Shown: positions 1 to 12,245 of the stretch, in pieces
Position numbering within the stretch: the stretch's first letter is position 1
Layout: every line of letters starts with the position of its first letter
NCBI GenBank assembly: GCA_964247055.1
Contig: OZ176052.1
Coordinates: forward strand, 4,092,001 to 4,156,000
Origin: Paragordius varius
Lineage: Eukaryota > Nematomorpha
Direction: 5' to 3'
DNA length: 64,000 bases
The notes under the pieces: generated by a model
Databases searched by the model: none
The model's input: only the letters and a program-made list of their open reading frames with translations
Told to the model about the DNA's origin: nothing
Program-made: the position numbers and the translations under genes

Positions 1-182
1 AGAAATGCTGATATAAACAGTCCTTCCGAACCAGAAGATCTTATGATATATTTATCTACGATGATTGTTATTTTTCTTTATAACAATAATTTTACAAGTT
101 AAAAAACATTTTTTGTTAAATTGTATTTTTATCACTCGCGACCCCAAATGGGGTCGCGACTCATAGTTTAAGAAGCCCTGGC
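1..182. mobile_element. Terminal fragment of a hAT-like DNA transposon
   Basis: The sequence around 136-182 contains a short palindrome (CGACCCCAAATGGGGTCG) followed by a stretch whose reverse complement reads CAGGGCTTCTTAAACTATG. This arrangement of a CAG-type end, a TTAAA motif and a GGGTCGCGACCCC block is typical of ends of ZBED-type hAT transposons. The rest of the element lies off the left edge of the window. Only the end is visible, so family assignment rests on the terminus. Confidence 0.5.
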
Positions 183-239
183 CTATAGTGTTAGCGATTT
201 AAAAATTAAAGAAAAAAAAATAACAGCGAAAAAGTTTGA

Positions 240-660
240 GATGAGGATTTTTACAATTTTACATAATTCATTTTTTTAAATCACACAGTGTACAAAATCG
301 GATATCATGAAAAAATATCTTGATGAAATGATTATATTCTGATAGAATGTAAGGTTATTTACATTTTTGCGGCAAGTTCTCCATATCAGAAAAAGCCAAG
401 AATTGCGCACATTTTTTTTAATTAACTTTTTTGGTAAAAGCTAAAGGCTTTCCAAAAAATATAATATATATTATGAGCAACCTATAAAAGGCAAAACAAT
501 ATTTTTTTAAAAAAATAAATTTTTGGTGGCTCCGTAAGTCACATTTTTTATGCTCTCCTAAAAAGGCTAGTTTTCTAAAATAAAACGAATGCAGAGCTTG
601 CGTGTTAAAAATGTCTCGCTTTTTCACGATTATATAAAAAAAAATTTTTTTTAATACATA
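240..660 (-). repeat. Dispersed repeat family, copy 1 (reverse orientation)
   Basis: Read on the minus strand, this stretch resembles the intervals near 6,720-7,200, 45,150-45,560 and 57,500-57,760. Shared landmarks are a tract ending in gaaaactagc, a GAGCG-A-rich tract, an ACTTTCGGAGC-like motif, a run reading aaaatattgttttg, and a later TTTCTGATA. No coding capacity or clear terminal structure is seen. It is probably an old non-autonomous element, with unknown boundaries. Confidence 0.4.
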
Positions 661-822
661 TAAATTTTTTTTATCCGTTTAAATTTTTTATCATTAATAT
701 CTTTAAAATCTATTCAATTTTAAATTAAAATTTTTTAATTTTAAATTAAAAATATTTATTTTTTTCGAATTTATATCATATGATTATACACTTGGCTTCC
801 TACTACTACTGTCATCGTTATC

Positions 823-1083
823 AAAAAGCCAAGTTAATACCACAAATCGGTAGCTTAAAAGACAAATTGATACCACAAATCGGTACCTTACATGTTTATT
901 CCAGAAAATTAAGGTAATATAATATTTATTATACTAATATTTTAGTTTTATTAACTTGCCAACATTATTAAAAAACCAAATTAATACCATAAATCGGTAG
1001 CTTAAAAGACAAATTGATACCACAAATCGGTACCTTACACGTTTATTCCAGAAAAGGTAATATAATATTTATTATACTAATAG
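823..1083 (+). repeat. Direct duplication upstream of the hAT transposase with four copies of a 16-bp motif
   Basis: Two copies of a roughly 115-bp unit (about 823-945 and 969-1083) lie directly before the transposase start codon at 1096. Each unit holds the motif ATACCACAAATCGGTA twice (one of the four has a single change), separated by a short tract with CTTAAAAGACAAA. Four near-identical copies just upstream of a transposase gene look like subterminal transposase-binding repeats of the hAT element or its promoter sites. The duplication is visible; the binding role is inferred. Confidence 0.65.
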
Positions 1084-1095
1084 TAGTTTATAAAT

Positions 1096-2897
1096 ATGAG
1101 CACAAAAAGAGGTTGTAAATTCAGCGATGAATTAATGAAAGATTTTATCAAAAAAAACGAAGAATGAATCATCTGTTAAATGTCTTATATGCGAGGGGGA
1201 ATTCACTCTAGCACATGGTGGCAAGCATGATATTACCAAGCATGTGGAAACACAGAAACATATAAAATGTTTAGATATGGCGGCATCCTCTTACAAAATG
1301 AGCGATTTTTTTCGAAAAACCGCTTTTGGAGAGGAAGAAAAGAATTTGGCACTAGCTGAGGGCGTGTTATGTTTTCACGCAGTTAATCACAATCATTCCT
1401 TTCGATCTATGGACTGTATCTCACAGGTTATTCGCACGTTATTCCATAAAAAATTTACATGTGCCCGTACAAAGGCTGAAGCCATGTGCAATGTCCTTTC
1501 GCCACATGCATTTTCTGAAATACAAAAAGATTTGCTGAAAATTAAATTCTTATCCCTATACTCTGATGCATCAAATCACCATGAAACAAAATTATTTCCC
1601 ACTAAGATATTTTGATTCAGAAACCAAAGTAAAAATTAAAATTTTAGATTTAATTTCTCTACCCGGTGAAAATTTCGAAATAATATTTACTTCAGTAATG
1701 CATATTCTAGAAAAAAATAATTTAAAAGACAAAATTATCGCATATTGCGCTGACAACACAAATACGAACTTTAGTAGAAAAGTAAGGAGGGGAACAAAAA
1801 ATATTTTTCATAAATTAATAGATAATCTTAATCAAAACATTATTGGCGTTGGATGTGCAGCGCATATAATACACAACGCTATTCAAACAGCTGCTGATTT
1901 GTTACCCCTAGATGTGGAAAATGTAGCTGTTAAAATATATTCCTATTTTTATCTATAAACAGTACGTGTTGAAACGCTTAAAGAATTCTGTGAAAATGCA
2001 GAAGTTCAATATCAAAAAATGCTTGGATATTGTAAAACTCGTTGGTTAGCTTTTATGCCAGCTATCGAAAGAATTTTAAAAATGTATGATCCTTTAAAAT
2101 TATTTTTTTATCACAGGACAAATGTCCTACAACTTTAAAAAACTTTTTTGAAAGTGATTCTTTAAAAATATGGTTACAAGCTTTCTCTTTCAAAATGTTA
2201 TTAAATTTATAGAAGGTGACAAAATTTCGGGAATCGAAGTAGCCAATGAAGTTAGTAACCTAAAATTCCAATGTCAAGAACGGTTAAAAAATAATTTTAT
2301 TCCATTAACCATCCGCAATATAATAAATAATTTAGAAAAACAAGGCTTAATAAATAGCCAGATATCCTGTACCATATAAAAATGTTTTATACAAACTGTA
2401 AAGATTATTGGAAGACTGAACGACGCAATTCAATGAAATTGAGCATTTTCATTGGATAACAATAAAATCAGAATTTAATTGGTGCGATGTTCAAAAATCA
2501 TTTGATTATATCTGCTCCCAAAAATTCTCAAAAAGTGATCTTTCAGAAAATGATCTTTTTTCTGAAGTATCATAAGTTAAAAGATATATTAATAATTAAA
2601 AACTTTAATTATGGACAAAAGAAAAATATACAGTAGAAAAGAAATGGTTAGAAATATTTCATCATTTTGAAGCCAACTATATTACATACAATAATATTTT
2701 AAAAATTGTGGAATTTGCACTATCTTTACCTGGAACCAACGCTGCTACTAAGCGCGTTTTTTCCACAATAATCAGGTGTGGACATCGGAAAAATCAAATT
2801 TAAATGTTGAAACTTTAAAGGCCGTTTTATCTGTCAAATATAATTTGACAAATTCTTGTCAAGACTTTTACAATATTTTAATGATGACAATCTGCTA
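1096..2897 (+). pseudogene. Decayed hAT-family (BED zinc finger) transposase
   Basis: Frames across this interval carry the parts of a ZBED-type hAT transposase in the right order. There is an N-terminal MSTKRGCKFSDELMKDF start and a BED-like finger (CLICEGEF then HDITKH). Next comes a DDE core region with LYSDASNHHETKLFP and ADNTNTNF, and CAAHIIHNAIQTAADLLP followed by GYCKTRWLAF. A C-terminal dimerisation segment starts at LSLPGTNAATKRVFSTI near 2,726. The gene is broken by several frame changes and stops: the first shift falls in the A-run near 1,150, and the frame also changes near 1,600, 1,960, 2,130 and 2,390. It is a plain DNA transposon, not a host gene. Nearby remnants at 1-182 and 3,420-3,915 are related but need not be the same copy. 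Confidence 0.85.
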
Positions 2898-3419
2898 AAA
2901 CGCATTCACTCAAACAAAAAATAACCAAAGAATAAAATATTTTCTTATATTTATAAAGTTTTTATGTTAAAAAATAAACAAAATTACTTAAAATATTGTA
3001 TAAGTCTTCATAATTTGAATTATATTTGAACACATAAAATGGCTTTTATTCAACATTTAAATTTGATTCCGTGTCCTTACTTAATTTACTGCGGAAAAAC
3101 GCGTTCAATAGCAGTGGATCAGGTAAAGATAATGCAAATTCTACAATTAAAATATTATTGTATGGAACATAATTTGTTTAAAAATGATTATTTTAACCAT
3201 TTTTATCCTACGTATTTTTTTCTGTTGTCCATAATGTAAGTTTTCATTCAATATATTTATTTAAATAATGAGACTTCATAAAAAAGTGTCATTGTGCACC
3301 GTCTTGTCTTCCAAATAATCGTTTCTGTTTGTATAAAACATTTTTATATTCTGGCTATGAGTCTTGTTTTTCTGGATGCTTTATAATATTGCGATTAGGT
3401 AATAGTTAAAATTATTTTC

Positions 3420-3700
3420 CAACCTTTTTTGACTTGGAATTTTGACCTTGGTCCTGTGATAAAAAATAGGATTCTAGGAGATCACATTTTTATAAATATT
3501 TCAATCGCTGGTAAAAGAGCTAACCAACAGTTCTACAATATCCAAGCATTTTAACATCATTTTCCACATCCAGGGGTAACAAATCACTAGCTGTTTGAAT
3601 AGCGTTGTGTATCTGCCAATAATGTTTTGATTATGATTCGCTAAATTGTTAAAAATATTTTTGTGCCGCTTCTTGCATCACCCAGCGCACTTTGTGATGA
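3420..3700 (-). pseudogene. Second hAT transposase fragment, minus strand
   Basis: Read on the minus strand, this piece gives NIFNNLANHNQNIIG, a LVICYPWMW stretch and KCLDIVELLVSSF. These parallel HKLIDNLNQNIIG, DLLPLDVENV and the GYCKTRWLAF part of the plus-strand transposase at 1,800-2,080. It is a shorter, more decayed copy of the same or a sister family in opposite orientation, with several frame breaks. No terminal repeats could be assigned to it. Confidence 0.65.
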
Positions 3701-3764
3701 TTTCGTCTTTATTATTTTTTTTCTAGAATATTACAATTTCACCCTTTGTTCGTGCACATGTAAA

Positions 3765-3916
3765 TTTATTGAATAAGGGACAAACAAGGTACAAATTTTT
3801 TTATATTTATAATGTATTTGTGTTAAAAATTAATAAATATTACAATAAATTTTTTGTATAAAAATTTTTGGTGTACCCCCCCTCTCAGATTTGTCCCGCT
3901 TTTTCCTTCAAAAAAT
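3765..3916. mobile_element. hAT-type terminal remnant (CTGGTCACC end)
   Basis: The sequence ends with ttgtcccgctttttcctt followed by an A-run and tctggtcacc. Ends of the form GGTGACCAGA followed by a GGGACAA block are common in non-autonomous hAT elements. A related GTGACCAGATA terminus bounds the element at 50,357-51,397. Only one end is clear here, and internal sequence is AT-rich without coding potential. Confidence 0.4.
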
Positions 3917-5830
3917 CTGGTCACCTTATATATGCTAAATATTGATATCAACTAAAAATATTTTTAAAAATACATATTTTTTTAAAAATTTAATTTTAAC
4001 AAAATTTTGAAACGTATTTTATATTATTTTGATGCATTATGGAAAGGGATAAAGGTTTTAAGTCAGTCACCTCAGAATTTTGCTTTAAGCATTCATTCGG
4101 CTTAAAGATTATATTATTTTAAATTTGTGTTTTTTTACATTCACCAAAATTTTGAAGCAAACGAAGCTTTAATTTAAAATTTTGAGGTGGCAACATTATC
4201 GAATTTTATAGAAAAAGTGTTTTTAAAGTGGGTGGGGTGATAAAAAATTTTTTTGACTTGACTTGCAAGTTTTTCAAGTCATAGCTTGCTTTCATGCGAT
4301 AAGAAATTAAGATTAGGGCACTTAAGTCAAGCAAGCACACTTGAACAGAAGGTAATAAAAAATCATATGATTAAGAAAAACTTAAAATACAAAAACTTGG
4401 AAAAATACATTTTGGTAACTTTTTATGTATATAATTTAGATATTATATGTAATTGGAACCTTTAATCTGTTTATTTGATAATTTTAGCTAATTTTAAATA
4501 TTCAAACGGTTGGATACAGAAGAGAATAAAATGTTTGGAAAAACTGTACAAAATGTGTTTAAATAGAAATTAAAGTATCCTTTTATAATTTCTTGAATTC
4601 TTAAAATAAATATCTACAAAATCAGAAGTTTGTTTTTAATTTATTTCGGAAAAGTTTTTTCGTTTCATCAAAGTGAATCAAGAAAAGGATGCAGTAGACC
4701 CACGTGGCTAATGTTTACAGAAAACGTCACATGCTACCTTTCTCACCAGTGTAATGCATCAATGCACCTTTGTTGTTGCGGATATAGGTTGACTTATTGG
4801 CATAATTTTGTAAATATACTTGTATATTAAATGATAAAGGGAAAAGAAAGTCTTTTCAGCTATATGCTATTTATACTAATGGTTCAGTTTTATGGTATTT
4901 AATAACATTCATTTAAAGCACAACATATATAATTTTTAGCTGATTTTAACCGAAGTATATACTTATTTATCATGTTATAAGAAAAAATTTTCGTTAAATA
5001 CATTTTTTTAGAGCATTTAAGTTCGATAAGTTTTATGTTATTAACATGGTCCTAAATTCATTTTTATGTTTCTTGAGTTTAATTAAAAGTTGGCATCGAT
5101 TATAATTTTTTAATTAAATCAATTTTTTTCCGAGATTAGAAGCCCTACCGATTTTATATTTTAAATAAAAATTTAATTTTCACCAAAAATATTCGAAACT
5201 TTTCCCTTGAAACCTGTCAATATGCCGCATTCGTATAACATTTATTATCTTTTAAACTATAAATTCCACGAGTGATTTTGCCTCTATGATATACCGCATT
5301 TATATTAATTGCTAATCTGATTTGGTATCAGCATCTGAAAATTTTTTTATATTATTTATTCCTTATAAGTCAAAATCCATTTATTTATATATAAACTACA
5401 ATTGTAACTACGATTTTTTATTTTAAACTTGATTTTAAAGGTATGGACGTAACAAAAAATGTTAACTATTTATATTATAGGTACATCCGTGCCCCAAGTA
5501 GATAAAATAAAAAAATATATATAGAAGCTGAAAAAGTTTCTCAAGATGGCTAACATGCAATTTAAAGTTTTGGAATTACATTAAGAAGTGTAACTGCTTC
5601 AAAAAGAAGTTTTACTTCTAGAAAAACACAAACTTCAATAATTTTAATTCATACTATCAATTTATTTTATATTTATAATCTAATGAGAATTTAGGATAAA
5701 TTATATGAGTTTAATGGATTTACTCTCGTTTCTGTCGCCCTGATATTTTTTCTCTCAGAGCACTATCACTATCCGCATTGTCTTCATCATCATCATTATC
5801 ATTATATCATCAATCGTTATCACATCATCT
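3917..5830. other. AT-rich non-coding interval
   Basis: No gene can be supported here. Short open frames, for example around 4,630-4,830, show no recognisable domain and no partner exons. The sequence is dominated by A/T runs. Confidence 0.6.
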
Positions 5831-5834
5831 TATC

Positions 5835-6029
5835 ATCCTTTATATATATAGCCATGTTATATAAAACGGCGTTGCTTACAATAATATTAATTGCGGTATC
5901 CAAACGGACTCGCATTTTATTATGCAATATTGGAAACTGGCGTTTGAGTTGACCAAATACTCTTTCAATGACTACTCTCTCTTTGACGTGGAATGTATTG
6001 AATTTAGTTTGTATAAGGTTGTTAGGGTT
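5835..6029 (-). pseudogene. PIF/Harbinger (HARBI1-like) transposase, C-terminal part, minus strand
   Basis: The minus strand encodes FHVKERVVIERVFGQLKRQF, then PILHNKMRVRLDTAINIIVS and NAVLYNMA. This matches the conserved C-terminal signature of DDE_Tnp_4 / HARBI1 transposases (R-V-x-x-E-R-x-F-G-x-L-K-R-R-F, then I-I-x-x-x-x-V-L-H-N). The catalytic third acidic residue of the family is the E of VIERVF. The gene is interrupted by the MITE at 6,030-6,614, with more transposase sequence on the far side. It is a fossil DNA transposon. Confidence 0.8.
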
Positions 6030-6614
6030 TTAACACTTGGATACAACACACTCATTTTAGTCCTTCGATTCAAATTGGGGTAGTTAGATACCCCAGGCCT
6101 GTTTGAAATCAAATACTTTAAAGTATGGAAGCAATCGAAACCATGGCAAAATTTTGCACTTATATAACATCAATAAACCGAAATATAAAAAAAATTTTAT
6201 TCAAAAATACTTAATATTACTTATTTTGAGCTAAAACTGAAAGGTAAAAATTTAGTCAACGTGAAATGTGTCAAATTGTAAAATTAAAAAAAAATACAAA
6301 ATAAACCGCTTTTTCTATTTCTATCAATGTTAGATGTAATTTATATAAAAAATAAGCTCTAGTTTTACCCTTAAAATTAAATGAAGACGTTATTTTGCAA
6401 AATTTTTGTAAAATAAAAATGGCGTCAAAGTAGTTTGAGATGGAACTTTTTTTTCAAAACAAAATTTTATCAAGATATTTTGGCATATTTATATAATATT
6501 TATCAGGATAGAAGCATATGTTTAAAATGGGACCGTTTCCTTCAGTAGTTTTTTAAAAATTTTAATTTAAATTTAGCGGGGATTTAGATACCCCAATTTG
6601 AATCGAAGTGTTAA
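6030..6614 (+). mobile_element. TTAA-flanked MITE (piggyBac-like), copy A
   Basis: A 585-bp unit including flanking TTAA at both ends. It begins CACTTGGATACAACACACTC and ends AATTTGAATCGAAGTG. The inner left sequence CTTCGATTCAAATTGGGGTA is inverted at the right end, so the terminal inverted repeat carries a left-side insert. Three more copies lie at 42,283, 42,948 and 56,041. TTAA target duplication and a CACTT end suggest mobilisation by a piggyBac-type transposase, which is inference. There is no coding sequence. This copy is inserted inside the Harbinger transposase fragment. Confidence 0.8.
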
Positions 6615-6745
6615 AATGGTGTTATTTAATATGGATTAATTTTATACCCAATATCACCCAATAGAGCGGCATTGGTATTGGCCAAAAAGGAACGTATTAT
6701 ATTGTTGCAGGAAATCCGGCTTAAAGTACGCCTCAACAAATTGCA
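6615..6745 (-). pseudogene. PIF/Harbinger transposase, upstream part beyond the MITE
   Basis: On the minus strand this stretch gives SFLANTNAALLGDIGYKINPY. This fits the conserved L-x-G-D-x-G-Y-x-x-x-P-Y block of HARBI1-type transposases that precedes the E-R-x-F-G-x-L-K-R block found at 5,835-6,029. The two pieces lie in the right order on the same strand with the TTAA MITE between them, which shows the MITE landed inside an already resident Harbinger copy. More N-terminal parts were not recognised. Confidence 0.65.
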
Positions 6746-7200
6746 CATAACTTTTTGAAAAAAGTATGCATTTTAAAAAATATTTTTAGTCAAAATTTAG
6801 CATATGTTTTAAATTTTTATCGCGCAAGCTCTGCATTTCGTTTTTAAGAAAACTAGCCCATATAGGAAGAGCGAAAAAAATTAGGACTTTCGGAGCTAGC
6901 ATCCAAAAATTTTTAAAAAATATTGTTTTGTATAGGTGGTTTATGATGTATTTTAGCAATATTTTTTTGAATGAAGCATTTAGCTTTTATCAAAAAAAAA
7001 AACTTTACAAAAATTTTATTGCGATTTTCTGATACTGCTTACCACAAAAGTGAAAATTTTAAATTTGTAAGCCTTAAAACTAAAAGCACCATGAGATTCC
7101 TGATAATTTTCAATCGTAATAAATATATTACATCATAATATTTATTGGGAACACTGTGGTATGCATCTAAAAGGCAAAAAGAAACCATATTTTAAATTCG
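6720..7200 (+). repeat. Dispersed repeat family, copy 2
   Basis: Shares with 240-660 (reverse), 45,150-45,560 and 57,500-57,760 the landmarks AAGTATGCATTTT with an A/T tract, gaaaactagccc, GAGCG-A-rich, GGACTTTCGGAGC, and a later TTTCTGATA. It starts close to the Harbinger fragment, so it may be internal sequence of that element, but the other copies are not next to Harbinger coding sequence. Non-coding. Confidence 0.4.
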
Positions 7201-8794
7201 GCCTAATACCTTATCCATATTAAATCTCTCAGGGCTATAAAAATACGTTAAAAGGTCATAAAGTGTTAAACTATTTAAAATTTCAAAATATCAGATCACT
7301 CAAATATTAATTTATTTAATATTTATTTGCCAGTTTTTAGCGATAAATTATAAATAATTTAGGGAATAGCTCTAATTTAGTTTATTTTATTTTTAAATTT
7401 TTTAGTGTGCCTAAACGCTATAAAACGCATATAAAACCAATAACGTAGAAACATTTCACTGCACAGTTATGTGAATTAATATTTTAACTTATATAAATTT
7501 ATAGCGTTGTTAAAATATGCTCTACTTAATTTTTTTCTGCTTTAGAAATTTGCTTAACATTTATCCGTGTTTCAGATTGTTATCGATTTAAAGCTTTTAA
7601 ACTTTACAATTTTTTTTTATATGTGATAACATGCATGCATTTTAACAGAATATTAAAATGTGTGTTGCGCCCAGATTTGTTTACCTACAATGATCAGGAT
7701 TGACGATCATATTAGGGAATTAGAAACTTTTATTGATGTTACAATGGTTTATATTTCATATATTCTTACATATTAATTAATTCATTTTTTATTTATTATA
7801 TTATATAATATAGCATCAACTTATGTTATCCATTCAAGATTTTGATCCCGAAACCAATTCACAAGTGATTTTTTATTATATATATAAAATTTAATTTTAA
7901 TTGGTAATATGAATTAACACTTTATATTATTGAATCTTATTTGATTTCTTACGCTATAAAATTTTTTACATTACATATAAAGTTAACAATACACAATTAC
8001 AATAATGTTAAAACACTTTTTGCACAGGTATATATAAAGGCTCCTGGAATCTGTTTGCTTTCATTCTGATTTGATGCATATTAATTATTATAAATAACTT
8101 TTTTTGTAGCCTCTTTGTGTTAATTTTAGTTATATAATATATGTTGCATAATTATATTTTTCAAGTTCACATCTCTATAGGTGTAAATAAATTAAATATA
8201 AAATCATTTAAGCCTATTTTTAAGGATTCATTTAATAAAAATTTGCTAAGATTATATTTAAGCGGCGCGGTAGGTAGGTCGGTCAAGGCATCGAACAAGG
8301 ATTAATGTTTCAGGGTTTTTAAAGCGGAAACAAGCCTCTTTAAATAAACCGTTTTTATTTTGTTTTCTTTAGTGTGACCAAGTTTTAATTGCATAATATT
8401 ACAGTTTTGTTGCCGCGCATGTAACATATATTTTGTGGTTTATTCACCCGTAAAGTTTGTTTGAATTTAATTTTGAAGGACATTTTTTTCACTTTACATT
8501 GCTTATTACAAAACTAATTATATCATTTTATCAGGAACCTAGTTTGTAATTTGAAAGACAGTAATTATCTCTTAAATGACAGTTTTAAATTTAATTATAA
8601 ATGTACAATGATTTCCGCATTGTTTTAGCATATGAAATCCCCCTTTTATAAATTGATATTCTTTTGATTTTTAAAACTAAACTTTAATTGTAATTTTGAT
8701 ATGCATGCATGTTAATTATATAATAACTGTTTCACCTTGCATCTTATTTTAAACTATAACACATTTTTGTCATTGTTTCAATTATGCCAGGTAA

Positions 8795-8834
<40 letters not shown>

Positions 8835-10950
8835 AACTCCAAAGTTATATACGACAAGAAAATATATATTTGTAATTTACATTTAATTTTTATTTTGAAT
8901 TTGAATCATTTTGGAATTTATATTTCGTAATAATGATTTTTTTTCACTACACGAAAAAAAATAAACATGCAAATTTTTACCTGTTTCAAAGCCAAAAAAA
9001 TTAGGTTGTTGTTTTTTTTTAAATTATTTAAATAAATAAACAGTTAATGATTACTTTTTTGTTAAAATATGGATAATTTTTAAGGACAGAATTATTAGAA
9101 TTTTGCAAAAATGGAAAATTATTTTTACATTCTATGTTTTAGAGATTATGTTTCAGATGTCTTTATTGTGATTAAACATATTTTTTTAAATCTTTAAGTA
9201 TAATCCCTTAATTATACATTTCTTTCCTTAGTATAATGACAAAAATGGACTACTCTAAAGATGTAATTTTAATGAATTTGATGATTTACCAAAATAAATA
9301 TGCTTCTTTATAAATAAATATATTAAAATCTATAGCGTATGTTTTTATCTATCATTATAAAGGTTAGTTAGTATAAAGAAAAAAATTGTTAATTATTATA
9401 TAACCATGATGTGTTGTTTTAAGCTATATATTTCTGTTATCCACTTTATTATATAACAGATTGTTTTTGAACACATATTGATTATAAGGAAACAATCCTT
9501 TTTTCCATAAAATACCATATTTGTTTTTAATATTCGCCGCCACCGCCGCTTATTTCTATATCAATATTTTTTTGCGTAATATATATTTTTTTGATCATTG
9601 GTTTATTTTTATATTACAAATTATATCTGTACATATTTTCTACCTTATGGTTTACTGGCGTTTTTTTTTATAAAAAACCTTAAACAAATATTGACTTACT
9701 ATATAAATATGTGGATATAGATAGAGGCTACTTAATTTTTTTATAATATTCACCTTTTAAAAATTCACTAAATATTTTTTGACACTATATTACAATAATT
9801 ATGTTATAAAAATTTAAGTAACGCGCTTTAAAATGTTTAATATATAAATGTATTTTATTTTTTTGTGTTAGACTTGTGGGATTTTTTTGCCATATACAAT
9901 TTAATTAATTTTTATATTGCAAGGATGTGTGATAGTTTAAGTAAGTAGTCTTTATGACATTACATTAGGAAAATTGAATTGTAGACTAAAGGATGTTCCC
10001 TCTTAATGTAACAAAAACTAAATATGGAATTATTTAAAAGTATTTTAAGCTAAGGTCTTTAAGTATATAATTGTAAGCGTGAAATTTTGTATGGATAGCT
10101 TAGAAGAAAATTTTATTAAAACGCTTAAGAAACGCATTTTTTTATTAAAAAATTTAAGATTTAGTGTATGTGGTTTTTCTTTTTGTCGTATTTATGTATG
10201 AAAATTTAGGAGTTATTAAGGTTCATTAAACTTGTGCACACAATCGCTTAATAAAAGACATATCGTATTATAATAGCAATGGAGCGCACGAAAGTGACAA
10301 TATTAATAGGATTATATCTATAATGGTGGTTAATATGTGGTATATATTTATTTTAGATGTATTAAATTACTTTATAATACACAGTAATGAAACTTTTTTT
10401 TCATATTCTATAAATATCTTTAAGTATTGCCATCCTAAAACCACATTTTTTTACTTGTTCTCCGATAATTGTTGAAGCAATTACTAACAAATATGTTTTT
10501 TTCTAGAGAGGATAAATTTGGTTTAAAACAGATTTTTTAAATCTTAAAGGGCCATATTATTGGGTATTTGCTAGTACGAAGAAAATTAAAAACTGGTAAA
10601 CCAATAAAACTTCTCTTTTCTGTAATTGTGGCTTATTAGTTTTGAAAGAACTTTAAACGTTAGTAGTACGTGGTATAATTTGGGTATATTTAGTTTCCAT
10701 AAGGTCTGCCTTTAATTATGATACATTTTCTATTTGTTTAAAAAACTGATTTTTGAAACCTATAATATTATTTTTAAAGTTTAATGTTTAAAATGAATGC
10801 AAATGTACAAATGTATACTTTTAGTATTTTATACATATGATTTTATTGCTAATATATATAAATTAAACTCAATTGTATTCTAATGTCCTTATAATCTATA
10901 ATTCGCAATTGCGTATGTACTGTTTGCAGATATCGTGTATCATTGCATGA
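7201..10950. other. Long AT-rich interval without supported genes
   Basis: No open frame with recognisable sequence was found on either strand. It includes a (TA)n microsatellite at 8,797-8,832. Just before it, near 8,790, lies a strong splice-donor-like sequence (CAG followed by GTAAGA). If the RhoGAP gene at 12.2 kb has a remote 5' untranslated exon, that donor is one candidate for its end. The frame before it has no start codon that would splice in phase. Confidence 0.5.
8797..8832. repeat. (TA)n microsatellite
   Basis: A 36-bp uninterrupted TA tract. Similar tracts occur throughout the window. Confidence 0.95.
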
Positions 10951-11072
10951 TACAGTAGCGTATGGTTCAAGCAACAAATGGTTAATAATAATAAATAATT
11001 TTTCTAATGTTTTACCATTAATTCCGATTATTTAATTATGGACAAACTTTTTTTATGCCATACGCTACTGTA
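10951..11072. mobile_element. MITE with perfect 15-bp inverted repeats
   Basis: A 122-bp element with perfect ends TACAGTAGCGTATGG and CCATACGCTACTGTA. Reading TA as the target duplication and CAGTA as the terminus suits a Tc1/mariner-type non-autonomous element. Internal sequence is AT-rich and non-coding. It belongs to a group of TACAGT-ended MITEs in this window that share only the outer few bases. Confidence 0.85.
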
Positions 11073-11448
11073 AAATTAGCTCATTTAAATTTGTCAGATT
11101 ATATCTGTCTCCTCCACTTTAATTGTGGCGTTTTTGTGTATTTCGTATTTATGCATTCAATGATTATCTTATCTATACAATGTGTATATATGTGTGCCTT
11201 TTTTTATCTATTGATCTTTTTTTTAATATTGATAATTTGATGAAAAAACCCTTTGTTTCTGATATAATTTTATTTTGTATCCGATATAAAAAAATAATTA
11301 TTTTATTGCATGTGGCACACGTCATTAACAGTGTTTTTAGGGCCATAAAAGTGGTATTTACAGATTTCGACTTGCTTTATTTCAAGTTTTTTTTATTCCT
11401 TAGATTTTGCAAATTATTAACAAATAGGTAAAGAATAACAAAGTAATA

Positions 11449-11644
11449 TACAGTATGAGTAAGTAGATATTGTTAGAATGTTATTTATCATTGCCAAATA
11501 GCATATGCAGCAAAGAGAATTATTATTGGCTAATAATAGTAAATAGTGAAAAAAAACTATAAGCCAATTATACTACCTTTTGTTGTATATGCTATTTGGC
11601 AATAATTAATAACTTTCTAGCAATGTATACTTACTCTTACTGTA
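11449..11644. mobile_element. MITE with about 65-bp inverted repeats (TACAGT ends)
   Basis: The left arm starts TACAGTATGAGTAAGTA and the right arm, inverted, starts TACAGTAAGAGTAAGTA. Both arms continue into TTGCCAAATAGCATAT. The arms are imperfect over about 65 bp and surround a short AT-rich centre. Single-stranded copies would fold into a long hairpin. Confidence 0.85.
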
Positions 11645-12245
11645 AATTTAATAACAAAATTGCCGTAAACCTTATCTTAAAAGAAAAAAACATGCATAAA
11701 AAATGGTGCTGCCTATACTTTTGCATTTATACATGAATCGGTTTTTTTATTACCATGTTAAACTCTTTCAGCTGAATCATTCGATAGCTATTTGTGTTTA
11801 TAAGGATCGGTTTCAATTCTTAGTTTTAACGCAATCAAAAGTCAAAATTAAAATTGTTAAAGTTTTGAATACCATAAAATTGGGACAACTTTTGATAGCA
11901 GAAATATTTTTAACATTAATGTACTTGCGTAGTTGTCTTTAATAGTTGAACTGCATTCAAGAAGTTGTGTTTTATAAAGTACGCCCGCCCATTTCAAAAC
12001 CACAAATTCAAAAAAAAAATTGAATTTGAATTTTTGTTATAATATCAATAATTTGTTTTAGCCTGTTATTATCATATTTAAACTTACATATATATTATTG
12101 CAAAGAAAAATGTATGCATTCGGCACGTTTTTACTCTATAAAACAATTTAAATGGTTTTTTTGCTTTAATAACATACATAAAAATTCATTATCATTTACT
12201 AAATATTTATCACAAACCTAAAACTATATATTTACATTTGCTCAG

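Noticed and set aside
4630-4830. Short Cys/His-containing frame that might be a zinc-binding peptide
   Set aside because: No spacing like a known finger, no homology and no neighbouring exon; consistent with chance.
8750-8796. Possible first exon of the RhoGAP gene ending in a strong donor (CAG/GTAAGA)
   Set aside because: The frame that would splice in phase to 12,246 has a stop close upstream and no start codon. It could still be a non-coding leader exon, but nothing proves it.
11055-11431. Two overlapping hydrophobic open frames that could be small membrane proteins
   Set aside because: They overlap in different frames, begin within a MITE end, are composed of the residues expected from A/T-rich random sequence, and have no supporting exons.
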